The notes: generated from the letters alone by a model not told the origin. A DNA stretch of 64,000 nucleotides from Salticus scenicus (GCA_963930645.1 OZ005654.1:264171700-264235699); one strand, 5' to 3'. Positions 35,668-47,683 are shown, counted from the first letter of the stretch. Translations and numbers: made by a program.

Positions 35668-36378
35668 GTAGAACCAACTCCAAAATGCAACTGTTATTCA
35701 AACAACTAAAAATAAAATGAAAATTGGCATAAAATGAAATTGCAAATTGTGCCTAAAAGTATAAAATAAATTCTTTCACCAAACAACATAAACACTACAA
35801 TTATTCATAACTTTTGAAGTCGGCACAAAATTAAATAAAATTTGATGCTTTTATTCAATACAAAAATCAGTATCTATTTAAAATATACATCTCCCTTTGG
35901 CATCTGCAAAACATAGCCGAAAACTACTTTAATTTAAATAAACAATTAAGATTTTGTAAGCTGCAAAAGTTTGAAAACTTCTTAGAAACATAACTTCTTA
36001 GAAACAAATTCTTAGAAATTTAACTTCTTAGAAACATAAATACCAAATGGCGTAGGATGTTTACTGTTCTATGCGGATGTTAATAATGGACTAATTGTAT
36101 ACAGTGATAAAATAATAAAGGAAATTATAAAGGTGGATCATTTGAGATGACAGCGTTTGTAGCCATCGGTCTAAAAAAAAAAAAAAAATCTGTAAGGAAT
36201 AAATCAAATTTTATGTAATTTTGTACCAACAAAAGTTATGAATAATTGTAGTGCTTATGTTGTTTGGCAAAAAAATTTATTTTATACTTTTAGGTGCAAT
36301 TTGCAATTTTTTGTTATGCCAATTTTCATTTTATTTTTAGTTGTTTGAATGATAGTTGCATTTTGGAATCAGTTCTAT
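35668..36378. repeat. Inverted repeat, two ~150-bp arms
   Basis: 35668-35816 and 36229-36378 are reverse complements with roughly 90 percent identity by eye, separated by about 410 bp. Shared landmarks include ccaaaatgcaact, aacaactaaaaataaaatga and the caacataa..actacaattattcataac run. The transcript could form a long hairpin. No protein is encoded. Confidence 0.75.
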
Positions 36379-36379
36379 T

Positions 36380-38448
36380 TTTTTACCAAAATTTTTTTTT
36401 ACATACAGTGGTCTATTCAAATAAAGATAAGTTTTTCCTTCTTATTATTTTTAGTTTCTTTTTTCTTTCTTTTTTTTTTTTCCATTCAAGAAAATATATC
36501 TCAATATAAGGCCCAGCTTTAATTCAGTTAGTCTGTTTCTGGGCATTTCTCTGTTCATGTTTCTTTTTTACCGCTTGCTTAAAAAAAAAAACTTGTTTTA
36601 AAATTTAGTTTTAAAAGCATTTTTTTCTTTTCAAAATAATTGGCAAAATACTAATATCCTGTAAGAACAATTGCTTAGAAATAAATTATATAATATTGCT
36701 GTCTTTCTATCACAAAGATAAAAATTGGGAATCATATACAAACACTCTATAGGTGGGTAAGAGGTTTTGCTCTTGAAACCAGTAGACAGGACGTGCTGGG
36801 TTTGAACCCATGTCACACTTGTTGGTCTAACCATTTTGAGTTTTATGTAATTTTCTCCAAAATTTGCATAAATACAGTCTAGGATCCCTTACAGGGTTGC
36901 TATGGTATTTGGAATTCAGGGAAACTTGGAGGAAATCTAAAAAATCTAATAAAAAATAAGGAAGACTTAGAGAATTTCAAAATGTATTACAAAAGCAGAG
37001 AAAATTCAGGAATTTAGAAAATCTATGTTAAACAGTAGGAAAAATTGTTTTTGTAATAAAGCTTTAATTTCAATTTTTAATTTTAAATTGTTTAGCTTTA
37101 TAGTTTGAAAAAAAAAAAAAAAAAAAAAAAAAAAACTTTTTAATTTTAGTGTTTTATAATGAAGTTAATAAAATTAATATATCCAATCAATTGACTTGCA
37201 GTAAACATTAGATTCTAATGCTGTATGATTGTGTGTCATCTGTTTCACTTTTAAAACTCTTTTTTTTTTTTTTGTACAAATTTGTGTAACAGTCCTGCCT
37301 TAGAAGCCCCCCCCCCCCTCATGGAAGGCAATCCACCCAGTCTTAGGTCCCTTGTTTATTCAATCAATCTTAATGATGAAAATTTTGTTTCTCTAATTTC
37401 CCTTTTCAAATTTATTTCACTAACAGCATATTAAAAATTTACCTTAATTTACAAATTTCAAAGATTTTATACATTGTATTCTTGTACATAAATACATTTA
37501 AACTAAAATAATTTTATAAATTCTATTTTCGTTTTATAAAAATATTGCTTTATAACATAATTCATAAAGAATTTTGAAATTTTTCTTGGGGGTTTAAAAT
37601 GCGTATAAGTTTATCAGGAAAAGGGAAAAAGGTGTTTTTATGCTATGTAAGTAAAAAGACCATAGTATATTAAATATTGAAGAATTAATATAAAAAAGTG
37701 TTTCTTAATATTTATCAGACCCATGAGTTTAAAAAATCTGGGCCCTATTTTCAAAAAATGGGTCATGAATTTGCATATTACAGATATAAATTAAAATTTT
37801 ATCTTATTGTAGATGAAAAACAGTTTTTTAGGAATTTTTAATCAGCTCTTTTTGAGATTGTCTTAAAACTAATATTATGTAGGAGGTGGTTGCTGGTAAG
37901 AAACAACTGAAAACATTTAGCTCAATCTGCTCTGGAACCAGGAGAAAAGAGAGAGAGAAAATATAGTATAATAGCTAATTATTATTATTATTATTTTAAA
38001 CTAGAAACATTTTTAAAAATTCTTTTGAAATTATTATCATTAAGAGAAAAAGATGAAAAAAAAAAAAGTTATATATATGTATGAGAAATGAGGAGTTGTA
38101 GGTTAAGCAGATTGATTACAAATTTAGTTACACATTTCACTTCAAATCTCAAGTCCCCCACCCTCCTTTAACCCCAAAATAACTTACCAATAAACAATAC
38201 TAATAATGTATTAGAGAAAAAAAAAAGAAATTAAAGAAGTGTACTTACTCATCTGTAAACAAAATTACTATAATAATAATAATAATAATATTTTCACATT
38301 AGCAAAAACATTTTATTTTTTGCTTAACACAGGAAACATATTACGTTTTTTTAATACATAGGTTTTCTTAATAATAAATCTTAATACAGACGTAATGTCA
38401 TGTTCCTGTAATCACTTTTGTTCATCCGATTCTTTTTTTTTTTTTTTT
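36380..38448. other. No gene seen
   Basis: AT-rich intronic DNA with poly-A at 37109-37134, a poly-C run near 37305-37318 and an (ATT)n run near 37977-37995. A tRNA-like patch near 36750-36835 was judged too degenerate to call. Confidence 0.45.
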
Positions 38449-40500
38449 GTTCCAGCAAACTTAGAACGCAGCAGGATGTTGCGATTCAATGCATCTGCAA
38501 ATTTTAACTGGTAACTTTTTCGTATAGGGACTTCATTTCTGCGTTTTGGAACTTTGTGTTTGTTTTTGCGCTGGCCACTCATGTGTGTTTATCGTATATC
38601 ATATTGAAATTGGATAGAAATGTTTTGGGATTGTGACAATTTTTCAAATTTCATATTTCGACTAGGCTTTGATAGAGGGCAGCCACTGGTGATTCATTAC
38701 ACAGTGATGCAATTCGGTGTATTGTACACTTTTTACTAATAATCTTTTCACATCGAAACTTTGTTTCTCATTTCGTGCCGGCCACATGTTTGTGTTTATT
38801 GTATAGGATACATTCTTTTTCCTTTATGGTAAAATGGAGTTTTAAAGGGTTTTTTTTTCTTCTTCTTTAGAGCAGAATGCTTTAAAAATATAAGGAAAAT
38901 ATCCGTTTTAAACAAGAAATATATTTAATTTTTTTTTTCTTTCTTTAAGAACAAAAATTACGCGTCCCCTGGGAACCGCCACAATAAATTTTTCGCATCC
39001 TGTGTCCGATTTTTCATGTGATTTACGTGCTATAGCGCGCAAACGGCACCACTGTTTATATATATATATATATTTTTTCACTGGAACAAATAATTCTATG
39101 GTTTAAAATTTGATTCTAATTGATGATTCTTAATCATCAAATTTCAAAATGATGAATCGCATACAGATTTAAATTAAAATATATTTGTTTAACCTTTGAC
39201 TGTGTATATAATTTTTAATGTAGTAAAAATATACTATGAATTTTAGACTGCCTATAAATAATAATATTAATAGATTAAATTAGTAGGTTTTTTTTTTAAA
39301 TTGATTTTTTGTCTGTTCATAAAGTATTGTCTGTTTATAAAGTATTTTAAATTCAAAACAATTATTTAAACTTAATAAAAATGAAGCATCTTTAATCAAT
39401 TAAAATACTATATAAACCCTTACTTCATTGCTTCATTATTTCATTCATTCATTCGATTCATTTGTTTTGTTTTGTTCCAGTGAATTTAGAACGCAGCAGG
39501 GTGATGCGATTCAATGTATCTGCACATTTTAACTGGTAACTTTTTCGTATAGGGACTTTGTTTCTTGTTTCAGAACTTTGTTTTTGTGCCTGTCACTCAT
39601 GTGTGTTTATCGTATATCATATTGAAATTGAATAGAAATGTTTTTGGATTGCGACAATTTTTCGAATTTCATATTTCGGCTAAGCTTTGATAGAGGGCAC
39701 CCACTGGTAATTCATTACGCAGTGATGTGATTTGGTGTATCGTACACTTTTTACTAATAATCTTTTCACATTGAAACTTTGTTTTCTTGTCTTGGAGTCG
39801 GAACTTTGTTTTTCATTTCGTGCCGGCCACATGTTTGTGTTTATCGTATAGGATACATTCTTTTTCCTTTATGGTAAAATTGAATTTTAAAGGTTTTTTT
39901 TCTTCTTCTTCGGAACAGAATGCTTTAAGAATATAAGGAAAATATCCGTTTTAAACAAGAAATATATTGAAATTTTTTTTTTTTTCTTTCTTCCAGTTTG
40001 AAATTTTTACTTTTTTTTTTTTTCTTTAAAAACAAAAATTACGCATCCCGTGGGACCCGCCACAATAAATTTTTCGCGTCCTGCGTCCGATTTTTCATGT
40101 GATTTACGTGCTATAGCGCATAAACAGCATCGCTATTTATATTATTATTTTTTTTTTTTTCACTGAAACAAATTATCTTATGGTTTAAAATTTGATTCTA
40201 ATTGATGATTCTCAATCATCAAATTTCAAAATGATGAATCGCATACAGATTTTAATTAAAATATATTTGTTTAACCTTTGAATGTGTATATATTTTTTAA
40301 TGTAGTAAAAATACACTGTGGATTTTAGACTGCCTATAAATAATATTAATAGATTAAATTAGTAGTTTTCTTAATTATTATTATTGATTTTTTAATGTCT
40401 GTTTATAAAGTATTTTAAATTCAAAACAATTATTTAAACTTAATAAAAATGAAGCATCTTTAATCAATTAAAATACTATATAAACCCTTACTTCATTGCT
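38449..40500. repeat. Two tandem ~1025-bp units
   Basis: Unit 1 starts at 38449 and unit 2 at 39474, both with gttccag followed by a ttagaacgcagcagg phrase. They stay alignable to their ends, which read aatactatataaaccctt and then acttcattgcttcatta (about 39402 and 40474). That end sequence is also the outer end of the Penelope-like fragments at 40463 and 45034, so the units probably belong to the same element family. No coding frame. Confidence 0.75.
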
Positions 40501-40529
40501 TCATTATTTGCATAGCTGCTTTCGCTGGA

Positions 40530-41045
40530 AGGCCCTCCGCATCTTCAGTGCTTTGCCTTGTGGAAATTGACGTTAACTTTCAACGTTTACTTCCTCTTCA
40601 TCTCTCCTCTTGAGCACGTGGTGCCACTGCAGGTCTAAACTAGCCTTTGATTTGTGGTCATTAACAGAATTACAGTTATGGATAATTTCAATAGTTTCGC
40701 GGTAAATAGCATAGGTTGGATTATTATAATTCACAAATTTTGTAGTATGATTAAACTGTATATCAGTGTTACTATTTTGATAAATTTTGGCTAAGGTGGT
40801 AGTACATTTCCTGTATTTAATATCGTTTTGATGTTCTTACAATCTAGTTTTAATTTTACATTTCAACATCCCTATGTAACAGCTTGTTTCATTATTTTGA
40901 TATTTAAATGGCATTTTGTATATGCCAGCAGTTTTAAGGGGGGAAATAGAGTCTTTATCGCTGCTTATAGTTTTAAATATATTAGGTTTAATGAGAAAAT
41001 TAACATTAAATTTACTAGCTGTATTTTTAATTTTGATGGATGCTC
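40530..41045 (-). pseudogene. GIY-YIG endonuclease fragment of a Penelope-like element
   Basis: Translation of the minus strand gives a spacer region (Ile-Lys-Pro-Asn-Ile-Phe-Lys), then Gly-Ile-Tyr-Lys-Met (GIY) and about 16 residues later Cys-Tyr-Ile-Gly (YIG). An Ile-Lys-Thr-Arg-Leu segment follows, interrupted by a stop, then His-Gln-Asn-Asp-Ile-Lys. The order matches the C-terminal nuclease of Penelope-like elements, which nicks target DNA. One in-frame stop is seen in the copy. Confidence 0.65.
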
Positions 41046-41049
41046 CTGG

Positions 41050-41815
41050 ATCGTAGGGTCAGGGTTGCCACAGGCTACTAAAAGGCAACTATTTGCAACT
41101 ATTTTCAGCCTGAGGGGACTATGGCATTTTTTTTTTTACCCAAAAAGCTTGAAAAAGCAACTATTTTCACAAAAAGGCTATTATTGGGAAACTATTTTTC
41201 ACTTTTTGCAAAATTCTTCCAGAAATATCAGGAAAATTTTTCAGAAAGATATGTTTTCTATTCATTTTATAAACAATCCCATATCTTAACCTTTTCATCC
41301 TTTATTTATTTTTTTTACCACCTAAAAATATGGTATATCCCTGATGCTGACCTTGAAACAGGTGGAACATCCAATGAGAATGTAGAAATAGCACCAGACA
41401 TGACATATGTACCTATTAAGCTGGCTTATTGTTGGCATTTGCTTATTGCAAATGACTACTAGTAGACTCCTGTGCCTGTGACCTGTTATGGCCTTCCTCA
41501 TCCTGATTTCATGTAAGAAAAAATAACAAAATTATAAAAGAAAGTTCTTTTAGTAAATCAGAAAAGGAAGAATACAAAAAAGAAAAACTTAAGCTCTTAA
41601 GAGCAGACAATACTTAGTCTTTTCAGCAACCAAATCCTCTATTATTGTATGGAAAAATTTATTTCCACATTGACTCATTGCCTAATGCCTTTTTTTTTTT
41701 TTTTTTTAATTCAGTTTTCACATTCAGAAGTTTTTTTTTTAAATTATATATTTAAATTGAATAGTAAGAAAATACATATGGTTTTTATACTTTAATGATT
41801 GTTAGCATGTGATAT
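41050..41815. other. Unclassified repeat hosting the piggyBac insertion (left part)
   Basis: Starts with a 'ggttgccacaggctactaaaa' type sequence that interrupts the Penelope endonuclease reading. The right part at 43998-44200 also contains a ggctactaaag phrase. Frames at 40828-41462 overlap it but have no domain. Class unknown. Confidence 0.35.
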
Positions 41816-41829
41816 TTAACCCTTTAAGC

Positions 41830-41955
41830 GTGTTTGACGAACTCACCTCGTCATCGGAATGTTACGCTATACCGGGGTTTGACGAGTCCTACTCGTCATC
41901 TAATTTTAACGACAGCATTTCAACGTGTTTGATAGAAATATCTCGTCATATCCTT
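41830..41955 (+). repeat. Subterminal GACGA...TCGTC motifs of the piggyBac element
   Basis: Three successive stretches begin gtttga and end with tcgtcat (about 41832-41854, 41877-41899 and 41928-41950). The first two are GACGA-N8-TCGTC type palindromes spaced about 45 bp apart; the third has lost the left half. They are probably transposase binding sites. Confidence 0.5.
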
Positions 41956-42046
41956 ATATTCTTATAGGAAAACACTTTGTTTTCAAAATTTGCCACTAGA
42001 TGACAAAGTTCCGTAAAGTGAAATATAATTTCTTGGGAAAACTGGT

Positions 42047-43801
42047 GTGTTTGATTTTCGCATTCTGGTGAAAATGGTGAGCTGTAGCGGTGTTTCTAGG
42101 AACTTTTGTGAGAAAAGACCGTTATTATCGAACGATTCCAGTGATTCAGAAGATGACATTTTGGATCATTCTGACTTTGAAAGTAGATCTGATTCTGATA
42201 CAAGTATTTATAGTTATGAATCAGATGAGGAAATAAATAATTTTGATTCTGTGCGAGAATGGTGTAAAGTTTCAAGTGCAACTCCAGCTCCACCTCATTT
42301 TCAATTTCATGGAAAGCCTGGAATAAATTTTCAGGTAAAAGATATTGATAATTCCTTAGATGTTTTCCAACTATTCATAACTAAGGAATTGGTGGAAACT
42401 ATAGTAGAGGAAACAAATATATATGCAGAACAATTTTTGCAAAAGAACATAAGTGTACTGAAAGTTAGATCTCGAGTGCAAAAGTGGAAACCGATAACTG
42501 CATCTGAAATATGGATTTATTTAGCTCTTCTTTTACTCCAGGGTATTGTTTTGAAGCCCGTGACAGCCTGGTATTGGTCAAAGCAGAAAATGTTGAGCAC
42601 TCCTCTTTTTGAAGTTATGCCAGTGCAAAGATTTTCTTTGATAAGCAAGTTTCTGCATTTTTCAAATAATGAAACTATGGATGAAGAAACTCATCCTTGC
42701 TGGAAACTTCGAAAAATATGGCCCATTTACAGTTTCGTTTTGGAAAAATTTTGATCTCTGTATACTCCTGAGTGTGACATTAGCATCGATGAAAGCTTGA
42801 TGTTACATAAAGGGAGGTTTTCTTGGAAACAATACGTACCCTTGAAGAGAGCTAGATTTGGATTGAAATTCTATATGCTCTGTGAATCAGACACAGGTTA
42901 CATATGGAATTACATTTTATATACTGGAAAGGGGATGATTCTAAGCCCCGACTTCAACAAGGAAAGCCTTACATCGCAAATTGTACTAAGTTTGATCCAA
43001 CCTTTGCTCTACCAGGATACTGCCTTACAGCCGATAATTTTTATATGTCACCAGATCTTTGTGATAAACGTATATCATTCAAAACTGACTCGTACGGGAC
43101 AGTTCGAGTGAACCGCAAAGATGCTCCAAAAAGAAATGTAATCATCAAAACTTAGAAAAGGTGACATTATTGCTTTTCAACGCGGAAAACTAATTGCAAT
43201 GAAATGGAAAGATAAAAAAGATGTTCATTTATTGAGTAGAATCCACAATATTGAAATGAGTAAAGTTTCTTGTTTCTTGTAATGGAAAAGAGGTTGAAAA
43301 GCCAAATGTTGTAATAGATTACAATTTATCATGGGAGGTGTGGACAGAGCGGACCAAAATTTATCCTATTATGAGACAGTAGGGAAAAGAATGAATGTAT
43401 ACTACAAAAAAAATTTCATGCATAGACTTGATCAATGTCTTTTCAATGCATCTATTTTACAGAACAAGGTAACCAACAAAAATATAAAACTGTTGTATTT
43501 TCGAATTGCAGTCATTGAAGAAATATTACGTAAATATCAAGTGTCTACAGCCATGCCGGGAAATACGGAAAGAAAAAGTGATGCAAATGATCCATTGCGT
43601 CTTACATGAAGACACTTCGCAGACTATATACCTGCCACACCCTGCAAACGAGAACCAACAAGACGATGTGTTGTTTGCTATGTGTCTAATAAAAACGGTA
43701 AGAAGATTAGAAAGGAGACAAGGATATGGTGTCCAGACTGTGAGGTTGCTCTTTGTAACATTCCATGTTTTAAAATTTATCACACCAAAAGAAACTACTA
43801 G
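42047..43801 (+). pseudogene. piggyBac transposase, degenerate
   Basis: The N-terminus is acidic and Ser/Asp-rich (Asp-Ser-Ser-Asp-Ser-Glu-Asp-Asp), as usual in piggyBac transposases; the first ATG is at 42047 and another at 42074. The frame hits an in-frame TGA at 42752-42754, then resumes. The first catalytic Asp lies in Asp-Ile-Ser-Ile-Asp-Glu-Ser near 42776. The frame then shifts near 42930; the second Asp region is Thr-Ala-Asp-Asn-Phe-Tyr near 43027. Another stop occurs near 43153, the third region is Met-Gly-Gly-Val-Asp-Arg-Ala-Asp at 43331, and a further shift precedes the cysteine-rich C-terminal domain (Trp-Cys-Pro-Asp-Cys, 43728 on). Several independent lesions mean it is inactive. 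Confidence 0.88.
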
Positions 43802-44224
43802 AAAATGTATATATGTTTAATTATATATTTATGTCTTTACTTAGTTATTACTTTCTTTTTTAGATTTTAATTATTGTAGCATGCGAGAGAATATATCTCC
43901 AATGCAGCGCGCTCGCTTACACCTTCTTACTATTGCGAGAAACACTCCCCACTGCAGTGCACGCGCGGGAGCAAATGCTACACGCTTAAAGGGTTAAGCA
44001 AGTATTTTAGCAACTATTTTAATGCTTCTAGGCTACTAAAGGTACTATTTTTGTTATATTTCTTTTATGCAACCGTGGGTATTGAATAAGTAAATTTTAT
44101 TGGGGATTTTTGACATTTAAATACAATTTAATTGGGGAATTCTTTTTCTATACAATTTATTTACAAGATTTTTTTGGGTAACCTGCATCAGTAGTTAACT
44201 TTCTGATAAAATTGAGTTCTTTTT

Positions 44225-44570
44225 TTTTTTAATCTGATTTATCGGTACAAATTAGGATCGTGTGATTGATGTAGCTTTGGATTGCATTTAATTTATATTT
44301 AAACAAGGTTTTACTCTGATTATTTATAATTTCATTGTTTGACATGGGTTTTCTATAAACTGAAGTTTTTATGCCGTTACTATCGTGTTTTATTTTCACA
44401 TCCAAATAGTTGATTTCATTATCTACTTTGTTTCCACATGTAAATTTAATATTATTGTCAAGCTGATTTAAAATGTTAAAAATTTCATCAATATTTTGGT
44501 TTTTGTGAACTATTGCGAATATATCATCGACATATCTAACCCAAAATAAGATTGCATTAATTTAAAGATA
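44225..44570 (-). pseudogene. Penelope-like reverse transcriptase fragment
   Basis: On the minus strand a frame encodes Arg-Tyr-Val-Asp-Asp-Ile-Phe-Ala-Ile (catalytic YVDD at 44534-44523), followed by Asn-Ile-Lys-Phe-Thr, then Tyr-Leu-Asp-Val-Lys-Ile-Lys and Thr-Ser-Val-Tyr-Arg-Lys-Pro. This succession, catalytic box then a '(F/Y)LDv.I...TSVYRKP' block, is characteristic of Penelope-like RTs. Stops border it on both sides. Confidence 0.75.
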
Positions 44571-44599
44571 ATATTTTCAAGTATCCTTAATTTATATTC

Positions 44600-45010
44600 A
44601 GCTGTAATTTCAGATGTTACACAGGGATGTTGAAACGTAAAATTAAAACTAGATTGAAAGACCATCAAAATGATATTAAATATGGGAAATGAACTACTGC
44701 CTTAGCCAAAACTTATCAAAATAGTATCATTGATATCCAGTTTAATTATACCACAAAAATTGCGAATTATAATAATCCAACTTATGCTTTTTACTGCAAA
44801 ACTATTGAAATTATCCATAACTATAATTCCGGTTATGACCATGAAACAAAGACTGGTTTAGACCTGAAGTGGCGCCACCTGCTCAAGCGGAAAGATGAAG
44901 AGCAGAGTAAACATCAAAAGTTTGCGGCACTTTCCACAAGGCAAAGCACTGAAGATGCAGAGAGCCCTTCAGCGAAAGCAGGTATGCAACTAATGAAGCA
45001 ATGAAGTAAG
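44600..45010 (+). pseudogene. Second GIY-YIG endonuclease 3' fragment, opposite orientation
   Basis: From about 44612 the plus strand encodes a degenerate YIG segment, then Lys-Thr-Arg-Leu-Lys-Asp-His-Gln, a stop, Thr-Ala-Leu-Ala-Lys and, further on, His-Glu-Thr-Lys-Thr-Gly-Leu-Asp-Leu-Lys-Trp-Arg. It is the inverted counterpart of the fragment ending at 40530 and is broken. Confidence 0.6.
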
Positions 45011-45034
45011 GGTTTATATAGTATTTTAATTGAT

Positions 45035-47573
45035 CAAAATAACTTTTTGTACATTTCAAAATAATTTACTATTATACTTATTGTATTATGTTATTATCCA
45101 ATTTTTATTTACATTATCTGCTCAGTTCATAAAGTATTTTTGTTGAATGATAATATTAAAATTATTTCTAGCATGGCATGGTACTTCTGGGTGCATGTAT
45201 AAATTTCATTGTGTTACACTGTAGGAAATCTCATGAAGGAGTAAGTTTAAAATTGTTATAATAATAATAATTTGTTTTTGTAGAACATATTGTTTCATTT
45301 GTTTGAGTTTTATTTCATATACTGCATTACTATTAACTCATTATTTATCATTATCCCTTTTTGGGGACATTTCATTTTTTATTGTTTTAGATAATATTTT
45401 AGACAGTGCATGTGCCCCTGTCCCAAAAATGGGATGATCTGCAGTAGTGCACTTTATTGCTTGATATTTTGTTGTAATATTTTAATGTTCTTTACTGAAA
45501 CTTATAATATCCATTTAATTAAGAGAAAATTAGAAAAATAGTTTTGGCAAATAATGTGTTAATAAAATTTTATTGCTTTAATTTCATCAGATTGGTTATT
45601 TTCTGTAACAATCTTTTTTCTGTTTTTAGTTTGAAAATTGTACATGAAGATTTTTACCAATTTTGATATATATTTATGAAATATCTAATGTATTCTTAAA
45701 ATCAGTTTTGGGTGTAAACTCTTTAAAATATAAATAGTAATCAAATCTATCAATTACTTTTTTATTCACTTCTGCTGAATCAGTTTTTTGTACATTTTGG
45801 AATAAAAGTGTGTTTTTTAACTTCCAAATGGTGCCAGCATTTTAAAATAGTTTTAATAAATTCTATTAGTTACCAGAACTTGATTGATGTCAGTGTCTCA
45901 GCTTAAAAATGTCCTGATGCTTAATGTTTTTCACTTTACTGCACTGATCAGTTACAATTTGTGCTTACCCAACAATCATTTTCATTTTTAAACAGTTTGC
46001 TCTATAAAATGCTTTACCTTAAAAGTTAACTCACAGGGGCAGTTTGAAAGTTATTTCTGACCAAATTCTTAATAAGAATTGTCTACAGATCAAAGTCATC
46101 CTAATCTGACTCTTATATTCAGTGTCTTGTTTCTAAACACATAGTTGTCTGAGAACCTTGTTCTTAAATATTTCTTTAACTAATGCATAATATGCACAGC
46201 TCTCTGTAAATGATTTTATTTTCTTATACAGAATAAAAGAATTATTTTGTCCATTGTGGCTGCAGTGTCCTCTTTGTTTTGAAAATAATATCTCTTGGGC
46301 TTATCAACGCGAGGAACCATCTCCAAGGTAGATCAAACTTGTGATAGTTTCTAAGTTTCTATCTCCAATTTGGTTTTAACATTCCCTGTGTATAACCCTA
46401 AAAAAATAAAATAAAACTACTTTTGTTCTTTTTAATAATTTATCATTCCAAGTTGATCATTTAAGCTGGTTATGCTCAATTTAAAAAGAAAGAAAGAAAG
46501 AAAAAATAATAATAATTTTTAGTTGGATTCTCACCTGTTCTCTTTTTCTCAAAGTTTAACTCTCGCAAATTTAAAACTTATTATCAAGCAAATGCAGTGT
46601 AAAAAATGCCTTAACATTGTTTACTCATCTGAGATACCTTGGTTCATTTCTAGTAAACAGGACCATGAATACACTCTTAGCTGCCTTGAGTGAAAGTTGA
46701 GCGTCTAGTCTCTGCACCCAACAATTTCAAAAAGTATAGCACAACCACAGGAAGTGAGAAACTTGGCCTATATTTTTGATTAAAAATTTGTTTTCAGTCT
46801 ATGTTGGGGGAGGGGGGGGGAATGAGAGAAAGCAGATTTGAATCTTTGTATAAAGAAGGTGTGTTGAAAGTATTTAAGTCCTGAAATATACACATTTAGA
46901 TGCAGGACAAATAAGATTACCCTAGATTTTTCTCTTTTGCCTGACAGCCAATTTCAATAAACCTAATTTTCAGCAGCATTTCATAATTTTTGTCTATCCT
47001 GGTCGAGCACCTAGTTGCCCCCCCCCTTCTCTTCCCTCCCCAAGCAAATCCATACTACTAATGGTCACCCATGTCCATGTGCTGATCTGGCAAATTTGAG
47101 CAGCAACAGAACCCTTAGTAGATAGTGTTTACTCAAGGGTTTTTCAAATAAGTATTATGGTTATGAGAAAGAAAATGTATGTTTTACTTGCATTTCTCAA
47201 AAACATTTTGCTGCAGAATGCTGAAGTTGATAGAAATTGTTATAACATTTAGTTACACACTTTCCTTTTTGCCACTGTACAATCTTTTGTTTTAGAGCTA
47301 CCTACAATAACTTAAAATTTTTCTTTATCACTACATGACTTGCCATTTCATAGATATGTACAAATTCAAATCATTCAAAAAATGATTATTTTAAAATTTA
47401 GTATGTAGGATGCGTAACATTTAGTTGTGCTCCTAACTTTTTGTTCACTATCTGATCTTCTGCTTTCAAGGTTTAAATACATAATTATGTATGTTAGTGA
47501 TTATATTACATTATTATTATGATAGCCTTTTTTATAATTATCTTCATAATTGTTATTATATATTACTGTGCAG
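45035..47573. other. No gene seen; intron of RPAP1-like gene
   Basis: AT-rich DNA. A splice-bounded segment near 46233-46325 was considered and rejected as an exon. A G-rich run lies at about 46806-46820 and a C-rich run at about 47017-47042. Confidence 0.5.
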
Positions 47574-47683
47574 TTCATTTGTGAAAACTGGAAACCTTGT
47601 GCTACAGCTAAAGAATCGTTTGAAAAGTATTTGTTACCAGCAATGAAATCGCACATTTTTCAAAATTTATTGAATGATTTCAG
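47574..47683 (+). CDS. RPAP1: RPAP1-like gene, exon 4 of those visible
   Basis: The acceptor is ctgtgcag and the donor gtaatt. The exon begins in phase 0, matching the phase-0 end at 25188, and leaves AG. It encodes a segment rich in Lys and Leu with Cys-Glu-Asn-Trp-Lys-Pro-Cys and a helix Phe-Glu-Lys-Tyr-Leu-Leu-Pro-Ala-Met. The 22.4-kb intron before it contains gypsy-2, the Penelope nest and piggyBac. Confidence 0.6.

Larger units (their letters stand above)
41816..43997 (+). mobile_element. piggyBac-type DNA transposon with TTAA target duplication
   Basis: The element spans 41820-43993 (2174 bp) with 14-bp perfect terminal inverted repeats CCCTTTAAGCGTGT and is flanked by TTAA at 41816-41819 and 43994-43997, the piggyBac signature. 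The transposase gene inside is broken. Subterminal palindromic motifs follow the left end. Confidence 0.92.
40463..45034. mobile_element. Nested Penelope-like element region with ~420-bp inverted ends
   Basis: 40463-40880 and 44615-45034 are inverted copies of a GIY-YIG endonuclease 3' end. Between them lie a minus-strand endonuclease extension, a foreign repeat (about 41050-44200) that itself holds a piggyBac transposon, and a minus-strand RT fragment. Penelope-like elements are known for RT plus GIY-YIG domains and for tandem or inverted partial copies at their ends. The outer minus-strand copy seems to have been split by the insertion. Confidence 0.6.

Noticed and set aside
36750..36835. 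tRNA-like patch with a GGGTTTGAACCC B-box
   Set aside because: The plus strand has an A-box-like ggtgggtaagagg and the minus strand an exact B-box, but no orientation gives a good cloverleaf. At most a decayed SINE.
42752..42754. Readthrough stop in piggyBac
   Set aside because: The TGA is followed by TCT, not CTA, and the gene has further stops and frame changes, so simple decay explains it.
46233..46325. Splice-bounded segment with a Cys-Pro-Leu-Cys motif as an RPAP1-like exon
   Set aside because: Including it breaks the phase: exon 3 ends in phase 0 and exon 4 begins in phase 0, so they join directly, while this segment would leave two bases and force a stop in the next exon.
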